Position numbers and translations under genes: made by a program
In this document: one piece after another, positions 7,372 through 8,511 of the stretch
Position numbering within the stretch: position 1 is the stretch's first letter
Layout of the letters: each line of letters starts with the position of its first letter
Origin: an uncultured Desulfobulbaceae bacterium
GTDB lineage: Bacteria > Desulfobacterota > Desulfobulbia > Desulfobulbales > Desulfobulbaceae
Direction of reading: 5' to 3'
Length of the DNA: 8,511 nucleotides
Assembly (NCBI GenBank): GCA_945787305.1
Contig: CALZIH010000109.1
Coordinates: 1-8,511, forward strand
Notes under the pieces: generated by a model
Seen by the model: the letters and a program-made list of their open reading frames with translations, nothing else
Told to the model about the DNA's origin: nothing
Database searches by the model: none

Positions 7372-8187
7372 TTACTGGAGGAGCTGAAACAATCCCATTT
7401 GTTCTATATTTTTCAGGGAACCCCACAGGTCGGCCTCGCTATGGGGTTCAAGGGTGATAAATGGTACCTGGCTTTCCTGTTTCAGGTGTTGAAAAAGCGC
7501 TTGAAAGTCAAAGATACCCTCGCCAACGGCTATGTGCGCGTCTCCTCTACCATCGTTGTCATGGAGGTGCAGTTGACCAAGCCATGGGGACAGCTCAGCA
7601 AGCCAAGGTTGCCATCCTGTGCCGGCAAACGCCATGAGATGACCGGTATCTAAACAGAAGCCGATATTTCTTTTGTTCAATGCAGTAAAGAGCCGTTTGT
7701 GGATGATCGGTTCAGTCTCATAAGTGTTTTCAAACATTACCCTGGTTCCCTCTGAACTGGCCAACTCAATAAGTTCCGTCCAGGTTGTAACAGAGGTTTC
7801 CAGCCAGCGTTCTACATTCGATCCATATTTCATGGAATCAAAACCAAGATGACAGACTATGGATTTTGGTTTGAAAACGGGAATGAGGGCAAAGGCCCGG
7901 TGGAGTTTTTCCCGACTCAGTGCAACTATTCGTTTATCGATCCCACCGGGGACAAGATCGTGAAAGGGGGCGTGCATGGTGCAGGCCAGACCATGCTTTT
8001 TCAATACCTGGGCAATTCTGGAAAAATCTTCCGGTTTCGAATCCCACAGGCAGTTGCCTTCCAGGCCGATTTCGGGCTGCATTCGGTGTTTAATAAATAG
8101 CGCTAGCAGGTCTTTGTGTAACCGTTCAAAGGGAGCATTGATAAAGCATTGTGCAGTTAGTGCGGAATAGTCATGTTGGGTTGTCAT
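7372..8187 (-). CDS. Sugar phosphate isomerase/epimerase, AP-endonuclease-2-family TIM barrel
   Basis: I choose the ATG at 8185-8187, giving 271 residues. It has AAGG upstream, although the spacing is long at 13 nt. The in-frame ATG at 8247 would add 20 residues (rich in Phe, not signal-like) and has no ribosome-binding site. Numbered from the chosen start, metal-site motifs of the xylose-isomerase-like barrel appear in order: MHAPFHD (71-77), VCHLGFD (111-117), RVMFENTYE (149-157) with E153, GFCLDTGHL (176-184) with D180 and H183, QLHLHDNDGRGDAHIAVGEG (205-224) with H209, and TLEPH (245-249) with E247. The E...D-x-x-H...H...E set is the usual divalent-metal site of this superfamily, which includes sugar isomerases, myo-inositol catabolism enzymes and endonuclease IV. 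The substrate cannot be named. The length and lack of Nfo-specific features make a metabolic isomerase more likely than a DNA repair enzyme. It is the first gene of the unit leading into the stator pair; the functional link is unclear. Confidence 0.85.
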   Translation of the reverse strand: MTTQHDYSALTAQCFINAPFERLHKDLLALFIKHRMQPEIGLEGNCLWDSKPEDFSRIAQVLKKHGLACTMHAPFHDLVPGGIDKRIVALSREKLHRAFALIPVFKPKSIVCHLGFDSMKYGSNVERWLETSVTTWTELIELASSEGTRVMFENTYETEPIIHKRLFTALNKRNIGFCLDTGHLMAFAGTGWQPWLAELSPWLGQLHLHDNDGRGDAHIAVGEGIFDFQALFQHLKQESQVPFITLEPHSEADLWGSLKNIEQMGLFQLLQ

Positions 8188-8228
8188 GGTCGTGTGGCTA
8201 CCTTGAAAAAGAAAAAAGAACGGCTCAA

Positions 8229-8257
8229 AATACACGGCTTGCCTCATGAGAAGACAA
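8229..8257 (-). promoter_or_regulatory. Possible sigma70-type promoter for the isomerase-stator unit
   Basis: On the minus strand TTGTCT (8257-8252) is separated by 17 nt from TGTATT (8234-8229). Each hexamer matches the consensus at four of six positions. Transcription would begin near 8222, which would leave about a 35-nt leader before the ATG at 8187 and would exclude the longer 8247 start. This is a weak match; a promoter inside the adjacent inverted-repeat element is an alternative. Confidence 0.2.
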
Positions 8258-8277
8258 TGCAGGTCTTTATGTTATTG

Positions 8278-8299
8278 TGATTACCATCAAAATTCAGCT
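8278..8299 (+). repeat. Left inverted-repeat arm
   Basis: It begins tgattaccatcaaaa and ends tcagct. It pairs with 8487-8508 in reverse complement at 21 of 22 positions; the only mismatch is the T at 8293 (the partner implies C). Similarity stops abruptly on both sides. Confidence 0.85.
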
Positions 8300-8486
8300 T
8301 GAAAGCAGAATTGCCTGTGCGGCCTTCGTAGTAGGGGACTGAGTTTTTTTCCACCAATCCGGGAGTCAGATTAACTATTTTATAATTATATAAATACTAT
8401 ACGGCCACTTGAATAGTTGTCTGTGGTGAAAGTTATTCTGTCCCCGGTATAGAAAAATAAAATCAGTCCCCTCGCCGAGCAGGTCT

Positions 8487-8508
8487 AGCTGAGTTTTGAT
8501 GGTAATCA
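8487..8508 (-). repeat. Right inverted-repeat arm
   Basis: It begins agctgagttttgatgg and ends taatca on the plus strand, the reverse complement of the left arm with one mismatch. Three bases remain to the window edge, and these do not continue the match. Confidence 0.85.
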
Positions 8509-8511
8509 ACT

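Larger units (their letters stand above)
8278..8508. mobile_element. MITE-like non-coding element with 22-bp terminal inverted repeats
   Basis: The stretch is bounded by inverted repeats of 22 bp that match at 21 positions (see the two arms). Further dyads are nested inside: aggggactga (8333-8342) with tcagtcccct (8463-8472), ccgggagtcag (8359-8369) imperfectly with ctgtccccgg (8438-8447), and aactatt (8373-8379) with aatagtt (8412-8418), around an AT-rich centre with the palindrome tataattata (8381-8390). No ORF of note is inside. About 231 bp, near-perfect terminal inverted repeats and no coding capacity fit a miniature inverted-repeat transposable element or another cruciform-forming repeat. 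A target-site duplication cannot be judged, because only three bases lie beyond the right arm. It sits upstream of the isomerase gene and could supply regulatory sequence. Confidence 0.55.

Noticed and set aside
7315..7653. 112-residue plus-strand ORF starting near the MotB-like start
   Set aside because: It is antisense to the C-terminal half of the isomerase, which has strong family motifs. No independent support.
7372..8187. Endonuclease IV (Nfo) DNA repair enzyme next to dnaE
   Set aside because: The fold family is shared, but the length, motif wording and absence of the full Nfo metal-ligand set fit sugar isomerase/epimerase relatives better.

Overview
The window is bacterial, roughly half G+C, and every gene I can support lies on the minus strand, so transcription runs from high to low coordinates. 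The DnaE sequence, a two-gene ion-driven stator pair and a pentapeptide-repeat lipoprotein together suggest a Gram-negative, plausibly of the Desulfobacterota (deltaproteobacterial) type. That taxonomic guess comes from general sequence feel and contains no diagnostic marker.

In transcription order there are three blocks. Block A (about 8511 to 5401) starts with a gene-free stretch holding a 231-bp element bounded by 22-bp near-perfect inverted repeats with more dyads nested inside (8278-8508). It is followed by a TIM-barrel sugar-phosphate isomerase/AP-endonuclease-2-family protein, a MotB/OmpA-like protein and a MotA/TolQ-like protein. The last two overlap by 4 nt (ATGA), and the block closes with a hairpin plus T-rich run (5401-5429). 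The order is motB-like then motA-like, the reverse of the usual motA-motB, and no flagellar gene is visible.

Block B (5158 to 615) has a pentapeptide-repeat lipoprotein and then dnaE, the catalytic alpha subunit of DNA polymerase III, complete at 1174 residues. Its PHP domain keeps the metal-ligand residues that E. coli DnaE has lost. A weak hairpin lies in the 80-nt gap between them.

Block C (545 to the window edge) is the first 181 codons of a two-TM sensor protein with a HAMP-like linker and probably the start of a GAF domain; its output domain lies outside the window. It follows dnaE by 69 nt with no visible terminator.

The genes do not form one pathway. The clearest functional unit is the MotB-like/MotA-like pair, a predicted proton- or sodium-driven inner-membrane stator anchored to peptidoglycan. 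I saw no RNA genes, CRISPR arrays or complete insertion sequences. The least explained features are the nested inverted-repeat element at the right edge, the inverted order and extended termini of the stator pair, and the N-terminal domain of the lipoprotein.
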